Counted from the stretch's first letter, positions 1 through 8,800 are shown. The stretch: DNA of 64,000 bases from Bradyrhizobium sp. dw_78 (GCF_018449525.1 NZ_JAAVUS010000001.1:372001-436000), one strand, 5' to 3'. Notes: generated by a model not told the origin, from the letters alone. Program-made: numbers and translations.

Positions 1-1
1 C

Positions 2-139
2 GCCACCATTCTCTGGCTGATCGTGTTGCGGCGCGAGGGCGAGCATGTCGGCGCCGTGCAATTTCTCAGGCTCGGCCTGGTGGTGATGCCGCCGGCGCTG
101 TTGCTGTCGCTGCTCGCGCTATCGGCCGTGTCGCCGTAA
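2..139 (+). CDS. C-terminal end of ArsB/NhaD-type transporter (partial)
   Basis: An open frame enters from the left edge and ends at a TAA at 137-139, giving the last 45 residues of a protein. The segment begins ATILWLIVLRREGEHVG and ends in a hydrophobic helix rich in Leu and Ala. The phrase LWLIVLRREG followed by a final membrane helix resembles the C-terminus of the ArsB/NhaD ion transporter superfamily. Substrate cannot be told from so short a piece. It runs toward feoB, which is on the other strand, so the two genes converge with a gap of about 22 bases. Confidence 0.55.
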   Translation, partial: ATILWLIVLRREGEHVGAVQFLRLGLVVMPPALLLSLLALSAVSP

Positions 140-161
140 ACGGATTACGCGAACGAACACT

Positions 162-2036
162 TCACCCGGCGCCGAGGGCGCAGGCGATGTTGTAGGTGGA
201 GAGGCTCGCAAGGTAGGCGAGGACGAGCATATAGGCGAACGTCACCGCCATCCATTTCGAGCTTCCGGTCTCGCGGCGGATGACGGCCAGCGTGGAGGCG
301 CATTGCGGCGCGAAGATATACCAGGCCAACAGCGACAGCGCCGTCGCCAGGCTCCATTTGGTGGCGAGCACCTGTCCGATCTGGTCGGCCGCTTCCTTGC
401 CGCCCTCGATGGCATAGACGGTGCCGAGGGCTGCGACCGCGACTTCCCGCGCCGCCATGCCCGGGATCAGCGCCACCGCGATCTGCCAGTTGAAGCCGAT
501 CGGCGCCAGCAGCGGCGCGATCGCCTTGCCGATCATGGCGGCGAAACTGTAGTTGATGGCCGGATCGGTCGCGCTGGCCGGGGCGGTCGGAAACGACGCC
601 AGGAACCAGATCAGTACCATCATCGAGAAGATCGTGGTGCCGGCGCGCTGCAGGAACATCTTCGCGCGGGTGTAGACGCCGATCGCGACGCTGCGTGCGC
701 GCGGCAATTTGTAGTCCGGCAATTCCAGCATGAACGGCGCCGGCGCGTAGTCGCGCAGCATGAAGAATTTGATCAGGAACGACACCCCCAAGGCGCTGGC
801 GATGCCGACCGCGTAGAGGCCGAACATCACCAGACCTTGCAGATTGATCCAGCCCCAGATCAGTCTGGATGGAATGAAGGCCGAGATGATCAGCGTATAG
901 ACCGGAATGCGCGCCGAACAGGTCATCAGCGGCGCGATCAGGATCGTGGTCAGCCGGTCGCGGCGGTTGTCGATCACCCGCGTCGCCATGATGCCGGGGA
1001 TGGCGCAGGCGAAACTGGAGAGCAGCGGAATGAAGGCGCGGCCGTGCAGGCCGGCGCCGCCCATGATGCGGTCCATCAGGAACGCCGCCCGCGCCATGTA
1101 GCCGAAATCTTCCAGGAGCAGGATGAACAGGAAGATGATGACGATCTGCGGCAGGAACACGATGACGCTGCCGACGCCGGAGATCACGCCGTTTTGCAGG
1201 AAGCTTTGCAGCAGGCCCGCGGGCAGCGTGTCCTGGACCAGTTGGCCTACGGCGTCGAAGGCCGCTTGCAGCAGGTCCATCAGCGGCTGGGCCCATGCAA
1301 ACACCGCCTGGAACATCACGAACAGCAGCAGCAGCAGGATCAGAAGTCCGGCGATGGGGTGCAGCACCCAGGCATCGACCCGCGCCGTCCAGGTATCGGG
1401 TTTGGTCGGCAGGCTGATGGTCGCCGCGATGATGCGGTCGGCCTCGCGCTGGGTGGCGCGCAATTGCGCGACCGTCAGCGGCTGCCAGCGATTTTGCTGG
1501 AACGCGACCGGCGCCTGCGCGGCGATGATCTCGTCGGTCCGGCGCAACAGATCGGCGGTGCCGCCCTTGCGCACCGCGATCGAGGTGACGACCGGCACGC
1601 CGAGCGCCTCGGACAGTTTCGCCACATCCACCGTGACGCCGCGGCGGGTGGCGATGTCGAACATGTTGAGCACCAGCATCAGCGGCCGGCCGGTGCTCTT
1701 GAGCTCGAGCACGAGGCGAATCGTCAGCCGCAGATTGGTGGAGTCGGCCACGCAGAGCACGAGGTCCGGCATGGCTTCGCCGGCGGTGCGGCCGAGCACG
1801 ACATCGCGGGTGATCTCTTCATCCGGGCTGCGGCCGCGCAACGAGTAGGTGCCGGGCAAATCGACCAGCGAAATCTGGCGTCCCAGCGGGGTGACGAACG
1901 AGCCTTCCTTGCGCTCGACGGTGACGCCGGGATAGTTCGCGACCTTCTGACGGCTGCCGGTGAGGGCGTTGAAAAGCGAGGTCTTGCCGCTGTTCGGCGT
2001 GCCCACCAGGGCAAGATGCATCAACGGGGCTTCCAT
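162..2036 (-). CDS. feoB: Ferrous iron transport protein B
   Basis: FeoB is the inner-membrane permease for Fe(II) uptake, with an N-terminal cytosolic GTPase domain. The G motifs are visible: G1 GTPNSGKT (12-19), G2 Thr39 in GVT, G3 DLPG (59-62), G4 NMFD (124-127) and a G5-like SIAV (152-155). From about residue 225 the protein is mostly membrane helices with the Gate-type repeats of FeoB. At 624 residues it is at the shorter end of the family and lacks a long C-terminal extension. It lies 16 bases downstream of feoA on the same strand. A second in-frame ATG at 2021 is an alternative start; neither has a strong ribosome binding site. Confidence 0.97.
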   Translation of the reverse strand: MEAPLMHLALVGTPNSGKTSLFNALTGSRQKVANYPGVTVERKEGSFVTPLGRQISLVDLPGTYSLRGRSPDEEITRDVVLGRTAGEAMPDLVLCVADSTNLRLTIRLVLELKSTGRPLMLVLNMFDIATRRGVTVDVAKLSEALGVPVVTSIAVRKGGTADLLRRTDEIIAAQAPVAFQQNRWQPLTVAQLRATQREADRIIAATISLPTKPDTWTARVDAWVLHPIAGLLILLLLLFVMFQAVFAWAQPLMDLLQAAFDAVGQLVQDTLPAGLLQSFLQNGVISGVGSVIVFLPQIVIIFLFILLLEDFGYMARAAFLMDRIMGGAGLHGRAFIPLLSSFACAIPGIMATRVIDNRRDRLTTILIAPLMTCSARIPVYTLIISAFIPSRLIWGWINLQGLVMFGLYAVGIASALGVSFLIKFFMLRDYAPAPFMLELPDYKLPRARSVAIGVYTRAKMFLQRAGTTIFSMMVLIWFLASFPTAPASATDPAINYSFAAMIGKAIAPLLAPIGFNWQIAVALIPGMAAREVAVAALGTVYAIEGGKEAADQIGQVLATKWSLATALSLLAWYIFAPQCASTLAVIRRETGSSKWMAVTFAYMLVLAYLASLSTYNIACALGAG

Positions 2037-2052
2037 CGCACTTTACCGTTCG

Positions 2053-2331
2053 TCAGGCCACGATGATGGCCATCGCCTCGCGCCGGCGCACCGCGATGGT
2101 AACGTTCTCGACGCGGACCGCGATGGGATCGCGCCCGATCACGCCCTCGTGCAGCACCTGGACCCTGGCGCCCTCGACGAAGCCGAGTTCGATCAACCGG
2201 CTTTCGAGTTCAACGGCCGACAAAGCGGAGCTGGCGTCACCGGCGGCGATATGGTGGATCACGCCCGCATAGCCGCGCTTGGCCAACCCTAGCGGCAGGT
2301 GAGGGCGATCATCATGTCCGTTATTGGCCAT
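2053..2331 (-). CDS. feoA: Ferrous iron transport protein A
   Basis: A 92-residue protein of the FeoA SH3-like family. The family core is visible as LESRLIELGFVEGARVQVLH in the middle, followed by DPIAVRVENVTIAVRRREA near the C-terminus. FeoA is a small cytosolic partner of FeoB needed for normal Fe(II) uptake. It is the first gene of a feoAB pair. No feoC is seen next to it. The leader upstream (2332-2470) has a weak Irr-box-like sequence, listed separately. Confidence 0.95.
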   Translation of the reverse strand: MANNGHDDRPHLPLGLAKRGYAGVIHHIAAGDASSALSAVELESRLIELGFVEGARVQVLHEGVIGRDPIAVRVENVTIAVRRREAMAIIVA

Positions 2332-2391
2332 GCTCTGTCTTTCCCGCGGGCGGCTGATAGGTCAAGCGCAGCGACCGCAATGAGGCTTTAC

Positions 2392-2408
2392 CTTAGAGCG
2401 ATTATAAA
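2392..2408. promoter_or_regulatory. Possible Irr (ICE-like) box upstream of feoA
   Basis: The 17 bases CTTAGAGCGATTATAAA match 12 positions of the iron control element consensus as I remember it (TTTAGAAtnATTCTAAA), including most of both half-sites. It lies about 60 bases upstream of the feoA start, where a transcriptional operator would be expected. Irr-type control of iron genes is known in Bradyrhizobium and relatives. The site is degenerate, so this is only a suggestion. Confidence 0.25.
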
Positions 2409-2473
2409 CTGTAGGGATAAAGCGGGGACAAACAGGCCGCTCGCACCGTGATCGAAGCGATGGGAGGCGGCCA

Positions 2474-2552
2474 GGCATGATCCGGAAAACCGGGGATCGG
2501 TTTTTCCTCCTGACAAACGCGGAACGCGTTTGCGCGGAAGATCATGCTCAAA
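2474..2552. repeat. Dispersed palindromic repeat, copy 1 (GCATGATCCGGAAAA type)
   Basis: This stretch begins GCATGATCCGGAAAA and ends GATCATGCTCAAA, with the shared inner block ACAAACGCGGAACGCGTTTG. A close copy occurs at 13062-13140. The ends are complementary (GCATGATC / GATCATGC), so it can fold as one hairpin. I recall this family as very common between genes in Bradyrhizobium-type genomes. No coding function is supported. Confidence 0.85.
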
Positions 2553-2601
2553 TGGAGTCAGAGCCGGAGCCGGATGAAGATTCGAAGAAAAGTCATCCCG
2601 C

Positions 2602-2868
2602 TCAGGCTTGCGGTTTGGACTCCGCCATGGCGGCGGGTGGCGTCACGGCAAGCGCCCGCGTGCGGAAATAGTCGAGCACGAAAAGCCTAATCGCCGAAGA
2701 CAGGTTGCCTTGCTGGCGGTTGCTGTCGATCTCGCCCACCAGTTCCGACAGCGTCATGTCGCGAAGGCCTGAAATTTCTTTCATGCCGTTCCAGAACGCT
2801 TCTTCGAGGCTGACGCTGGTCTTGTGGCCTGCGACCACGATTGATCGTTTGACGACGGGCGATTTCAT
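2602..2868 (-). CDS. Ribbon-helix-helix domain protein
   Basis: An 88-residue protein that matches the small RHH_4-type family of alphaproteobacteria. The N-terminus (SPVVKRSIVVAGHKTSVSLE) gives the beta strand and first helix, followed by EEAFWNGMKEISGLRDMTLSELVGEID, typical of this group. Members are predicted DNA-binding proteins of unknown target. It overlaps the end of the upstream DUF4169 gene by an ATGA junction at 2865-2868, so the two are probably translated together. The last 20 residues are low complexity. Confidence 0.85.
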   Translation of the reverse strand: MKSPVVKRSIVVAGHKTSVSLEEAFWNGMKEISGLRDMTLSELVGEIDSNRQQGNLSSAIRLFVLDYFRTRALAVTPPAAMAESKPQA

Positions 2869-3053
2869 GAAGCGTCCTCGCCGTCGATATGGTGTCGGTC
2901 GAGAAAATCGCTGGCGCGGCTGGCATGCTGTTCGTCGCGCGCGCGTTCGGATTTGGTTCGGCCGAACCGCATCCTGTTGGTTTCGGCTTGCTTCGCCGTC
3001 TGCTCGCGTTCGCTTCGTTTCTTAAATCGCTTCAGATTGACCACATCCCCCAT
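2865..3053 (-). CDS. DUF4169 family small basic protein
   Basis: A 62-residue, highly charged protein starting MGDVVNLKRFKKR and containing NRMRFGRTKSERARDE, the core of the DUF4169 family, which is confined to alphaproteobacteria. It is predicted to be cytosolic and largely helical. Function is unknown. The family commonly sits just upstream of an RHH-domain gene near fumC, as here: fumC lies upstream on the same strand. The stop overlaps the start of the RHH gene. Confidence 0.85.
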   Translation of the reverse strand: MGDVVNLKRFKKRSEREQTAKQAETNRMRFGRTKSERARDEQHASRASDFLDRHHIDGEDAS

Positions 3054-3334
3054 GCTCGCCCTCCATCATCCAGCAAATGGCAGGCGTGTGATCTTTTCAC
3101 GAAGGCGTGAGCTTTCGCCTTGGGCAAGGGCCTGTTCAATTGTCATTTAAGGAAATCCCCATGATGACTCTCTGATAGCATCAAAGAATAAGCTTCGCTC
3201 TGCGAAAACCAAAATAAGTTGTGCTCTAACATGCGAAAGCGCGGTGCTAACAGCGGGATGCGCCTCAGTCTTTAGGTATTATGCATCATACTTATCTTAG
3301 TACCGGTAGTTTCCCGGAGATCGCCGTACCGTGA

Positions 3335-4747
3335 TCAGCCGGGGTGCGTCATTTTGCTCGGCTGGACCAGCCGGTCGAACTCCGCTTCGGAGACGAATCC
3401 GAGGCGCACCGCCTCTTCTTTCAAGGTGGTTCCGCGGGTGTGGGCGGATTTGGCGACTTTTGCTGCGTTGTCGTAGCCAATTTTGGGCGCAAGCGCGGTC
3501 ACCAGCATCAGCGAACGCTCCATGAGTTCCCGGATGCGTTTTTCGTCGGCGCGTATTCCTTTGACGCAGTTCTCCGTAAACGAACGGACGACGTCGGACA
3601 GCAATTGTATGGAATGCATCATACAATATGCCAGTACCGGCTTATAGACATTAAGTTCGAAATGTCCCTGGCTGCCGGCCACCGTGATGGCGGTGTGATT
3701 GCCGAATACCTGACAGCATACCATGGTCATCGCTTCGCACTGAGTCGGATTGACCTTACCAGGCATGATCGAGGAACCCGGCTCGTTTTCGGGCAGAATT
3801 AGTTCGCCAAGGCCGGAACGCGGGCCCGACCCGAGCAGGCGAATGTCGTTGGCGATCTTGAACAGGCCGGTCGCCGCCGAATTGATGGCGCCGTGGACGA
3901 AAACATAGGCGTCATTGGAGGCCAGCGCCTCGAATTTGTTGGCGGCGCTGGTGAACGGCAGTTTGGTGATCGCGGCGGCATGCTTTGCGAACGATCTTGC
4001 GAATTTCGGCTTCGAATTGAGCCCGGTTCCCACCGCGGTGCCGCCTTGCGCCAGCGGATATAAATCTTTCACGGCGGCGTTGAGCCGCGCGATGGCGCTT
4101 TCGACCTGCGCGGCATAGCCGGAAAACTCCTGCCCGAGCGTGAGCGGCGTCGCGTCCTGGGTATGGGTCCGGCCGATTTTGACGATTGCGGCGAAGGCCT
4201 TTTCCTTCTGGCGCAGGGTGCGGCGAAGCATATCGAGCGCGGGAACAAGATCGCCGAGAATATGCGTGGCCGCCGCAATATGCATCGCGGTCGGAAATGA
4301 GTCGTTCGAGGACTGGCTCATATTGACGTGGTCGTTGGGATGAACCGGCTGTTTGGCGCCCAGTTTGCCGCCGAGCAGTTCATTGGCGCGGTTGGCGATC
4401 ACCTCGTTGAGATTCATGTTGCTCTGGGTGCCGGATCCGGTCTGCCATACGACCAGCGGAAAATGATCGTCGAGTTCGCCGTCGATCACCTCGCGCGCGG
4501 CGCGGATGATGGCGCGGGCGCGGCGCTGGTCGAGCAGCCCTAGTTCGCGATTGGTTTCAGCCGCAGCCAGCTTGACGATGCCGAGCGCGCGAATGATCGG
4601 CAGCGGCATCCGGTCCTGCCCGATGCGAAAGTTTCGCCGCGACCGTTCGGTCTGCGCGCCCCAGTAACGGTCGGCGGGAACGTCGATCGGGCCGAAGCTG
4701 TCGGTCTCCGACCGGGTGGATGGTGCTGAAGTTGATGATCGAGCCAT
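3335..4747 (-). CDS. fumC: Class II fumarate hydratase
   Basis: Catalyses reversible hydration of fumarate to malate in the citric acid cycle. The 470-residue length is normal for the oxygen-stable class II enzyme. Superfamily signatures are clear: [10 protein letters not shown] (103-112), SSND at 146-149, GRTHTQDAT with the catalytic His at about 195, and the signature loop [10 protein letters not shown] (324-333) holding the catalytic Ser. The first 15 residues are a Ser/Thr-rich extension and the start could be slightly downstream. It is cytosolic. DUF4169 and RHH genes follow on the same strand after about 280 bases. Confidence 0.97.
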   Translation of the reverse strand: MARSSTSAPSTRSETDSFGPIDVPADRYWGAQTERSRRNFRIGQDRMPLPIIRALGIVKLAAAETNRELGLLDQRRARAIIRAAREVIDGELDDHFPLVVWQTGSGTQSNMNLNEVIANRANELLGGKLGAKQPVHPNDHVNMSQSSNDSFPTAMHIAAATHILGDLVPALDMLRRTLRQKEKAFAAIVKIGRTHTQDATPLTLGQEFSGYAAQVESAIARLNAAVKDLYPLAQGGTAVGTGLNSKPKFARSFAKHAAAITKLPFTSAANKFEALASNDAYVFVHGAINSAATGLFKIANDIRLLGSGPRSGLGELILPENEPGSSIMPGKVNPTQCEAMTMVCCQVFGNHTAITVAGSQGHFELNVYKPVLAYCMMHSIQLLSDVVRSFTENCVKGIRADEKRIRELMERSLMLVTALAPKIGYDNAAKVAKSAHTRGTTLKEEAVRLGFVSEAEFDRLVQPSKMTHPG

Positions 4748-4877
4748 GCGTGAATATCCGTCGCGCCGTGAGTGGCGAGCGGATATCCTAGAACCTTATC
4801 GGTTCCGATTGAATCAGAACCGGGCTCTCACATTTTGTTTTGATGCTTTTTCTTTGCGCGCAGATTGTTTCGCGGAA

Positions 4878-5402
4878 CTATTTCTTGCGAAAACGGTCCA
4901 GCCGGACGACCTCGGCGCCTTCGCTCGGCTTTGCGGGCTCGTCCTCTTGTTCGGCATCGGTTTCAGAGGCCGAAATCGGTGCCGGGACCGGCGCGGGTGT
5001 GGCGATCGCAGGCAGTTTTTCTGCCGAGCCTTCTTCTTCCGGCTCATCGGAGGTTTCGAACGTCAAGCCGAACTTCACCGACGGATCGAAGAAGTTCTTG
5101 ATGGCATTGAAAGGGACCACCAGACGTTCGGGAATGCCGCCGAATGACAGGCCGACTTCGAAGCGATCCTCGAGCACCGCAAGATCCCAGAACTGATGTT
5201 GCAGGATGATGGTCATCTCTTCGGGATATTGCGCCAGCAGCCGCGGCGAGATCTTCACGCCGTCGGCGGTGGAAACGAAGGTAATGAAGAAATGATGTTC
5301 TCCGGGCAGGCCATGCTCGGCGGCGTCGGTCAGGACGCGGCGCAGCACGCCACGCAGCGCGTCGCGCGCCAGCACGTCATATCGGATGTGATCGGTCGGC
5401 AT
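4878..5402 (-). CDS. sspB: Stringent starvation protein B, ClpXP adaptor (alpha type)
   Basis: SspB binds the ssrA tag on incomplete proteins and hands them to the ClpXP protease. The start was set at the ATG giving MPTDHIRYDVLARDALRG (5402), because the longer open frame upstream has no family resemblance. The tag-binding domain covers about residues 1-120, with HHFFITFVSTADGVKISPRL and FEVGLSFGGIPERL. A Pro/Glu-rich linker follows, and the C-terminus AEVVRLDRFRKK is the ClpX-binding XB motif. The tmRNA gene that makes the tag lies about 230 bases upstream on the same strand. Confidence 0.94.
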   Translation of the reverse strand: MPTDHIRYDVLARDALRGVLRRVLTDAAEHGLPGEHHFFITFVSTADGVKISPRLLAQYPEEMTIILQHQFWDLAVLEDRFEVGLSFGGIPERLVVPFNAIKNFFDPSVKFGLTFETSDEPEEEGSAEKLPAIATPAPVPAPISASETDAEQEDEPAKPSEGAEVVRLDRFRKK

Positions 5403-5629
5403 GTCGTTTCGATCCTGTCCTTTGATCCCGTACGTTGATCCTCGATTGCGATCCTGCCCCCGGGAAGTCCCGTCAGGGCCGCATCCCATCAAGGGCCGCC
5501 GGCTGGTCAGCCGCGGCGCCGAACGTCCGACTCGCCTGCATATTACTCCTGCCACGGGCCGAGGTCAGCAGCCAAGGCCGGTGTAAATGACGGCGGAAAC
5601 GGACCGGAACAAGGCGGATAAAGTGGAGG

Positions 5630-5940
5630 CTTCTGTTGCCAGGTGCCTCCGAACCCCGCCTGACGGAGCTTAACCCGCCAGGGCTTTAAAGTGGTTTTTC
5701 AAACTGCGTTACGCAGCCTGAGCAACCGGAGCATAGTTGTCGTTTGCAACTATTGCATAGCCCGATAACGGCGGAACCATACCGAGAAAAAACACGCCCT
5801 TTACGCCCTCGTCGATCCTGTTTCGCCCCCGCCAAAACCCGCCAGGACTGATCGCGGGCTTTGGTGGAGGCGCCGGGTGCTGCCCCCGGGTCCGAATGGT
5901 TTATTGCGACGGCCATTTATTTCCATAGCCGGCAAGCCGG
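5630..5940 (-). ncRNA. ssrA: tmRNA, two-piece permuted type
   Basis: On the minus strand the tag frame reads ANDNYAPVAQAA and stops with TAA (5747 down to 5709), a typical alphaproteobacterial proteolysis tag. The coding half begins at 5830 with GGGGGCGAAACAGGATCGAC. Its first seven bases (GGGGGCG) pair with CGCCTCC at the end of the acceptor half, which finishes with discriminator A and CCA at 5862. The acceptor half thus lies upstream of the coding half, the circular permutation known in this class. About 30 bases (5831-5861) separate them and are removed in processing. Outer ends are approximate. tmRNA rescues stalled ribosomes. An ORF across this region is an artefact. Confidence 0.93.
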
Positions 5941-6047
5941 CACCCTCAATATAGGGTGCAAAGATCGGGAAAAATAGAGCCTGAATGCGGGCAGGGGCCG
6001 GCCTATCTGCGATGGGCCGCCTCTGATTTGCTGCCTTTAATTACAGG

Positions 6048-6548
6048 TCACGGGGGGCTTGCCGGATCGCTGGGCGGGTCGGCGGTCACGGCGTCGGCGA
6101 ATTTTCGCATCAGCCGTATCAACTCCTCGACGTCGCGTTCATCCCAGGTCGCGAAAATAGCGCTGCCGATCCGTTCCCGTGCCGTATCGACGGCGTCGGT
6201 CATGGCCTTGCCCTTTGGCGTCACGATCGCTTCCCGGACACGACGATCGGCGGCGCCGGCCTGGCGTTCGACAAGGCCGAGACCCTCCAATTTCGAGACC
6301 TGCCGGCTGACGGTGGTGTAGTCGCGCCCGACCCGGTCGGCGAGATCGACGATTCCGATCGGGCCGAGCCGTTCGATGCCGACAAGCAGCGGAAACAGGG
6401 CGCGGTCGAGCGATATGCCGGCTTCCCGGACCATCATCTCGTCGCGCTGGGGGCGGTTCATGACACTGACGATATCGATCAACGCCTCGTGAAGCGCCCG
6501 GATCTGTTCCGATATATGTGTATTTTGCACATTTTTCCTTGACGGCAT
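6048..6548 (-). CDS. MarR family transcriptional regulator
   Basis: A 166-residue winged-helix protein. The DNA-binding part is visible as IGIVDLADRVGRDYTTVSRQVSKLEGLGLVERQ (about residues 64-96), followed by the wing ADRRVREAIVTPKGK. MarR proteins are dimeric regulators that usually leave their operators when a phenolic or other aromatic ligand binds. The start at 6548 has GGAG seven bases upstream. It is divergent from a flavin hydroxylase gene, and two identical-spacing palindromes lie at 6516-6532 and 6563-6581, so control of itself and the hydroxylase is likely. Confidence 0.93.
   Translation of the reverse strand: MPSRKNVQNTHISEQIRALHEALIDIVSVMNRPQRDEMMVREAGISLDRALFPLLVGIERLGPIGIVDLADRVGRDYTTVSRQVSKLEGLGLVERQAGAADRRVREAIVTPKGKAMTDAVDTARERIGSAIFATWDERDVEELIRLMRKFADAVTADPPSDPASPP
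6516..6532. promoter_or_regulatory. Palindromic operator 1 (ATGTG-N7-CACAT)
   Basis: Perfect inverted repeat ATGTG-TATTTTG-CACAT. It lies inside the first codons of the MarR gene. Half-site and spacing match the second palindrome at 6563-6581, so both are probably bound by the same regulator. Confidence 0.6.
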
Positions 6549-6562
6549 GCCTTATCTCCAAT

Positions 6563-6581
6563 TATGTGCATAATACACATA
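6563..6581. promoter_or_regulatory. Palindromic operator 2 (TATGTG-N7-CACATA)
   Basis: Perfect inverted repeat TATGTG-CATAATA-CACATA between the divergent MarR and hydroxylase genes. It ends 11 bases before the hydroxylase ATG and would block its promoter or leader when occupied. The centre-to-centre distance to operator 1 is about 48 bases. Confidence 0.65.
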
Positions 6582-6592
6582 TGGAGATGGCG

Positions 6593-8095
6593 ATGACAGA
6601 GGATTTCGCATGCGACGTATTGGTCTGCGGCGCCGGAGCCGCGGGCTTGACGCTGGCGATAGATCTGGCGCGGCGGGGCGTTTCCTTCCGCCTGATCGAG
6701 AAGATGGACGATCCCTTCCGCGGCTCGCGGGGCAAGGGCATCCAGCCGCGCACCCAGGAGGTGTTCGAGGATCTCGGCATTCTCGACCGGGTTGTCGCGG
6801 CCGGAGGTTTCTATCCGCCGCAACGGGAATACCGCGCGGACGGCAGCTTCGCTGAGTCCGATGTCGTCGAGCGCCAGGATCCGACATCGGCCGAGCCCTT
6901 TCAAATCCCGCTGATGGTGCCGCAGTTCCTGACCGAACGCGTGATGCGCGAACGCCTTGTCGAACTCGGGCACCGGCCGGAGTTCGGATGCGAACTGGTC
7001 GGAATAGAGCAGGACCAGGATGGCGTGACGGCGCGGCTGGTCGGCCCTGCCGGCGAGGAGGTCGTTCGCGTGCGCTATCTGGCCGGCGCCGATGGCGGCC
7101 GCAGCTTCGTGCGCCACGCGCTCGGCATCGGCTTTCCGGGCAAGACGCTCGGTGTCCGCGCCGTGGTGGCCGATGTCGTCCTGACCGGGTTGGGACGCGA
7201 TGCATGGCACCGCTTCAACGAAGGCGCGATGGACCGGCAGATGTCGCTATGCCCGCTGGCCGGAACCGAACTGTTCCAGCTGCAGGCGCCGGTTGCGCTC
7301 GAAGGCGAGGTCGATCTCTCCGCCGAAGGGCTTTCGACCATGGTGGCCGAGCGCACCGGCCGCGATGATATTCGCATCCAATCGGTGTCCTGGGCATCGG
7401 CCTTCACCATGAACGCGCGGCTGGCGGATCGCTACCGCGTCGGCCGCGTGTTCCTGGTCGGTGACGCCGCCCATATCCATCCGCCGACCGGCGGCCAGGG
7501 TCTCAACACCAGCGTTCAGGACGCCTATAATCTCGGCTGGAAACTGGCGGCGGTCCTCGCCGGCGCCCCCGGCGCACTGCTCGACAGCTACGAGGAAGAA
7601 CGCCGGCCGGTTGCGGCGGGCATGCTTGGTCTCGCCACCAAACTGCTCGATGCCGCCAGACAAGGCGAGATGCGGCGCGGCCGCGAAGTCCACCAGCTCG
7701 ACCTCGGTTATCCCGATTCATCGCTTGCGCTGGAACAGCCGGAACGCAGCGGCGGCCTGCTCGCGGGCGATCGCGCGCCCGACGCGCCGCTTCGCGGCGC
7801 TGCCGGACAGCCAATACGCCTGTTCGAACTGTTCAAGGGTCCACACTGGACGCTGTTGGGCTATGAGGCCGTGCGCGATGCCGTGCCGCCGCGCCCGGGA
7901 CTGCACATCCATATGTTCGGTCCGCGCGGCGATATGTCTGATGAGGGCGGCTATCTGCGCCAGGCCTATGCTTTGGCATCCGGTGATTGGGTGCTGGTGC
8001 GTCCCGACGGCTATGTCGGGGCGATCGTCTCGGCCGGCGAGACCGGCGCCCTGGAGAGATATTTTCGGGACATCGGTCTTGAACCGGGGTCTTGA
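6593..8095 (+). CDS. FAD-dependent monooxygenase, phenol hydroxylase/TfdB-like
   Basis: A 500-residue class A flavoprotein hydroxylase, expected to use NAD(P)H and O2 to hydroxylate an aromatic ring. Motifs: dinucleotide fold GAGAAG (13-18), DG motif AGADGGRS (about 163-170) and GD motif FLVGDAAHIHPPTGGQGLN (about 286-304). The C-terminal 120 residues form the thioredoxin-like domain of the TfdB/MhpA group. The start at 6593 was chosen because GGAG lies 6-9 bases upstream and the protein then begins directly before the FAD domain. The substrate is unknown; control by the divergent MarR protein suggests an aromatic compound. Confidence 0.9.
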   Translation: MTEDFACDVLVCGAGAAGLTLAIDLARRGVSFRLIEKMDDPFRGSRGKGIQPRTQEVFEDLGILDRVVAAGGFYPPQREYRADGSFAESDVVERQDPTSAEPFQIPLMVPQFLTERVMRERLVELGHRPEFGCELVGIEQDQDGVTARLVGPAGEEVVRVRYLAGADGGRSFVRHALGIGFPGKTLGVRAVVADVVLTGLGRDAWHRFNEGAMDRQMSLCPLAGTELFQLQAPVALEGEVDLSAEGLSTMVAERTGRDDIRIQSVSWASAFTMNARLADRYRVGRVFLVGDAAHIHPPTGGQGLNTSVQDAYNLGWKLAAVLAGAPGALLDSYEEERRPVAAGMLGLATKLLDAARQGEMRRGREVHQLDLGYPDSSLALEQPERSGGLLAGDRAPDAPLRGAAGQPIRLFELFKGPHWTLLGYEAVRDAVPPRPGLHIHMFGPRGDMSDEGGYLRQAYALASGDWVLVRPDGYVGAIVSAGETGALERYFRDIGLEPGS

Positions 8096-8197
8096 ACCGG
8101 GAGCGGCGCGAGACGGTTCCGGTCGGAAATAGCCGCATGGGTGGATAGAGCGGAATATGGGTTGGCCTCGGGCGGTCGCCATTCTACACCTCAAACC

Positions 8198-8800
8198 ATG
8201 CCTGCGGATTCCTCCCTGGCCGCCGTTCCGGCGCCGGATCATTTGACATCGCCGCCTCCCAGCCTGATCGCGCTGTTTGTCGCGTTCGCCAAAATGTCGC
8301 TGGCGGGGTTCGGCGGCGTGCTGGTGTTCGCGCGGCGCGCCATCGTCGAACAGCATCGCTGGATGACGGCGGACGAATTCAACGAGACCTTCGCGCTGTG
8401 TCATTTCCTGCCGGGTCCCAACATCGTCAACCTGTCGATGGTGTTCGGTTCGCGGTTTCGCGGGATCGCCGGCGGCATCGCGGCCTTTGCCGGGCTGCTG
8501 GGCCCTCCGCTCGTGATCATGACGACTCTGGCGACGCTGTATTCACGGTTCGGCGATGTCGATGCGCTGCGGCGGATTCTGGCCGGCGTGTCCTGCGCCG
8601 CCGTGGGCCTTTTGTTCTCGGTGATGTTCAGGATGATGCTGCCGCTGTTCAAGCGGCGCGATGCCGTGGGGCTCATCGTCCTGCTGGCGGTGTTCGTCGC
8701 GATCGGGCTGGTGCGGTTGCCGTTGCCGGCGGTGCTGCTGGTGGCTGTGCCGGCCAGCATCGCCGTCACCCTCGTCATGCGCCGGCGGGCAGCCATATGA
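8198..8800 (+). CDS. chrA: Chromate transporter, short-chain ChrA subunit 1
   Basis: A 200-residue membrane protein of the CHR family. It carries the family motif SLAGFGGVLVFARR near the first helix and FALCHFLPGPNIVNLSM, equivalent to the N-terminal half of long ChrA. Short-chain CHR proteins occur as pairs of homologous half-proteins that act together in chromate efflux. The downstream partner starts inside its stop codon (ATGA, 8797-8800). The start was set at ATG 8198. Chromate as substrate is assumed from the family. Confidence 0.85.
   Translation: MPADSSLAAVPAPDHLTSPPPSLIALFVAFAKMSLAGFGGVLVFARRAIVEQHRWMTADEFNETFALCHFLPGPNIVNLSMVFGSRFRGIAGGIAAFAGLLGPPLVIMTTLATLYSRFGDVDALRRILAGVSCAAVGLLFSVMFRMMLPLFKRRDAVGLIVLLAVFVAIGLVRLPLPAVLLVAVPASIAVTLVMRRRAAI

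Noticed and set aside
303..2066. 587-residue plus-strand frame opposite feoB
   Set aside because: It is the antisense shadow of a clear feoB, low complexity and rich in Arg, His, Gln and Asp.
5686..5916. 76-residue minus-strand frame
   Set aside because: The sequence is the permuted tmRNA; the frame crosses the acceptor stem, the spacer and the tag in a meaningless frame.
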